Source: an uncultured Pseudomonadota bacterium
Lineage (GTDB): Bacteria; Pseudomonadota; Gammaproteobacteria; Xanthomonadales; Ahniellaceae
Direction: 5' to 3'
Length of the DNA stretch: 7,341 nt
Assembly (NCBI GenBank): GCA_937996755.1
Contig: CALKUS010000191.1
Location: forward strand, 1-7,341
Shown here: positions 6,145 to 7,341 of the stretch, piece by piece
How the letters are laid out: every line of letters begins with the position of its first letter
How positions within the stretch are numbered: position 1 is the stretch's first letter
Translations under genes and position numbers: made by a program
Notes under the pieces: model-generated
Database searches by the model: none
What the model was told of the DNA's origin: nothing
What the model saw: the letters and a program-made list of their open reading frames with translations, nothing else

Positions 6145-6200
6145 GTACGAGCCCGCTTGCGGGCGACCGCAGCGTCCCTCGCCCGCCAGCGGGCTGCTAC
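6145..6200. repeat. Inverted pair of REP-like palindromes overlapping the alkB stop codon
   Basis: The left arm 6145-6166 (head GTAC, core AGCCCGCTTGCGGGCGA) and the right arm 6179-6200 (head GTAG on the minus strand, core AGCCCGCTGGCGGGCGA) are reverse complements at 19 of 22 positions, separated by 12 bp. As in the dimer at 253-325, the tetranucleotide heads face outward and each arm is itself palindromic. The core sequence differs, so this is a second REP subfamily. The GTAG of the right arm occupies 6197-6200 and its TAG is the alkB stop codon. The element lies between the convergent cyclase and alkB genes. Confidence 0.75.
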
Positions 6201-7264
6201 GAAAGCGCGCGCCGCACGCGCGGATCAATGACGCGCCGCCACAACGGCGGCAGCAGCGCCAGCACGAACATCGCCGAATAGCCTCCCGGCAGCTGCGGAC
6301 TGTCGTCGTGATGCACGAGCGCCTGGTAACGGCGCCGCGCATGCTCGTGGTGGTCCGAATGCCGCTGCAGCTGGAACAACATCAGGTTGCTCAGCAGGTA
6401 GTTCGAGTTCCACGAATGCAGGTGCGTCGTGCGCTCGTAGCGACCATCGGCGAGCCGGCTGCGCTGCAGCCCGTAGTGCTCGACGTAGTTGATCACCTCG
6501 AGGCTCGCCGCCGCACCGAGCGCCTGCAGCGCGAAGAACGCGACGCCCGCCGGGCCGAACGCGATGCCGAGCGCCGCCGCGAACGCGAGCGTGAGCGCGC
6601 TCCACCAGAGCAGCTCGTTGCGCCAGTGCCACCAGGGCAGGCCGAGCGCGCGCAGCCGGTCCGCCTCCAGCCGCCAGCCGTTCGCGGGATTCGCGAGCAG
6701 CGCGCGCGCAACGAAGCCGTACGACGACGTCCCGAACGGGGCGGAAGAGCGGTCGGCCGGCGTCGACACGTGCACGTGGTGGCCGCGCACGTGTTCGACC
6801 TTGAACGTGGCATAGCCCACCGAAGCGAGCAGCACGCCACCGGCGAGCTGCTCGACGCGCTCGCGCTTGTGGATCAGCTCGTGCGCGACGTTGATCCCCA
6901 GCACGCCGCTGATCACCCCCTGCGACCAGAGCCAGCCGAGCGCGCCCAGCCACGAGAACGGCAGCGCGACGAACATCCAGGTCGAATACGCGATGAGCGC
7001 GAGCTGCACGGGCACGCACGCGAGCGTGAGCCAGCGGAACCAGCGCTCCGACTCGAGCCGCTCGATGTCGGCGCCGTCCACCGGGTTCGCCGCGTCGCGA
7101 CCGATCGCGTAATCGGCGAGCGGCAGCAGCACGAACAGGAAGAACAGCGGGAACCAGGCGGCGAGGTCGGGATGCGCCGTGTGCGTGGCGAGCCACGCCG
7201 CGATCGGCATGAGCGCCGGGATCACGAACACGAGGAGGTAGCCGTAGCGCTTCAGGCTGTGCAC
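6197..7264 (-). CDS. alkB: AlkB-type alkane 1-monooxygenase (integral-membrane diiron hydroxylase)
   Basis: This 355-residue inner-membrane enzyme should hydroxylate the terminal methyl of n-alkanes to 1-alkanols using O2 and electrons from rubredoxin. All family motifs are present: HELIHK (128-133), EHVRGHH (157-163), NYVEHYGL (259-266) and LQRHSDHH (299-306). The nine His expected to hold the two irons are H128, H132, H158, H162, H163, H263, H302, H305 and H306. They keep, as recalled, the same mutual spacing as in Pseudomonas putida GPo1 AlkB (offset -10). Hydrophobic helices lie at about 8-27, 36-54, 79-100, 105-125, 220-237 and 240-257. The GTG at 7264 is chosen because an in-frame TAG stands at 7274-7276 and the next Met (19) would remove the first helix. 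No rubredoxin, rubredoxin reductase or alcohol dehydrogenase gene is in the window and no rubredoxin is fused, so electron partners lie elsewhere. A related fatty-acid or terpene hydroxylase is possible. Confidence 0.93.
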   Translation of the reverse strand: MHSLKRYGYLLVFVIPALMPIAAWLATHTAHPDLAAWFPLFFLFVLLPLADYAIGRDAANPVDGADIERLESERWFRWLTLACVPVQLALIAYSTWMFVALPFSWLGALGWLWSQGVISGVLGINVAHELIHKRERVEQLAGGVLLASVGYATFKVEHVRGHHVHVSTPADRSSAPFGTSSYGFVARALLANPANGWRLEADRLRALGLPWWHWRNELLWWSALTLAFAAALGIAFGPAGVAFFALQALGAAASLEVINYVEHYGLQRSRLADGRYERTTHLHSWNSNYLLSNLMLFQLQRHSDHHEHARRRYQALVHHDDSPQLPGGYSAMFVLALLPPLWRRVIDPRVRRALS

Positions 7265-7270
7265 AGGCCT

Positions 7271-7276
7271 AGCCTA
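7271..7276 (-). promoter_or_regulatory. Candidate -10 box for a leaderless alkB transcript
   Basis: The minus strand reads TAGGCT (TANNNT) followed by exactly 6 nt and then the GTG start, so transcription would begin at the start codon. Only weak AGG triplets precede the GTG. No good -35 is seen about 17 bp further out. The TAG of this box is also the in-frame stop that bounds the alkB reading frame. Confidence 0.35.
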
Positions 7277-7311
7277 GAGCAGTCCTCGCACGTCGTGTAC
7301 CCCACCCCTTG

Positions 7312-7335
7312 CCCTCCCCTCGTCCGAGGGGAGGG
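7312..7335. repeat. C/G-rich 11-bp inverted repeat running into a terminal poly-G tract
   Basis: CCCTCCCCTCG (7312-7322) and CGAGGGGAGGG (7325-7335) are perfect reverse complements around TC; a real stem would be about 10 bp with a 4-nt loop. The sequence then continues as uninterrupted G to the window end at 7341, nine Gs in all from 7333. It lies upstream of alkB and could be a terminator or palindromic element of the next gene, whose body is outside the window. Confidence 0.6.
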
Positions 7336-7341
7336 GGGGGG

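Noticed and set aside
5969..6231. Plus-strand frames extending past or lying after the cyclase stop (245..328 codon type frames ending near 6231 and 6281)
   Set aside because: They are Arg/Ala/Pro-rich, run through the palindromic repeats and into the antisense of alkB, and show no start signal or domain.

Overview
The window reads as chromosomal DNA of a high-GC (about 70% by eye) gammaproteobacterium, most likely of the Xanthomonadaceae/Lysobacter group. The reasons are GC-saturated third codon positions, a membrane Ser/Thr kinase carrying TPR repeats, an alpha/beta-fused 2-oxoacid dehydrogenase E1, and GTAG-headed palindromic repeats like the SMAG/REP family of Stenotrophomonas. The taxonomic placement is inference; no rRNA or other marker gene is present.

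Layout from left to right: the 3' end of a glutathione S-transferase gene (+, cut by the window edge); a paired inverted GTAG-REP element between two convergent genes; a 772-residue transmembrane Ser/Thr kinase with a C-terminal TPR domain (-); a 104-bp divergent promoter region with a central dyad; a 759-residue fused E1 alpha/beta 2-oxoacid dehydrogenase (+); 23 bp later a 300-residue class III nucleotidyl cyclase with a C-terminal FHA domain (+); a 228-bp intergenic stretch packed with palindromes and REP-like units; an AlkB-type alkane 1-monooxygenase (-) whose stop codon lies inside the last REP unit; and a C/G-rich hairpin running into a poly-G tract at the right edge.

All four complete genes look intact, with their catalytic residues present. 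The kinase (a writer of phospho-Ser/Thr) and the FHA-cyclase (a potential reader of phospho-Thr that makes a cyclic nucleotide) flank the E1 enzyme, whose eukaryotic relatives are controlled by phosphorylation of the E1 alpha loop. This suggests, but does not prove, a local phospho-signalling module. The cyclase and alkB starts both have a TANNNT box exactly 6 nt upstream and lack a strong Shine-Dalgarno sequence, which fits leaderless transcripts. No CRISPR array, prophage, insertion sequence, tRNA or rRNA was seen.
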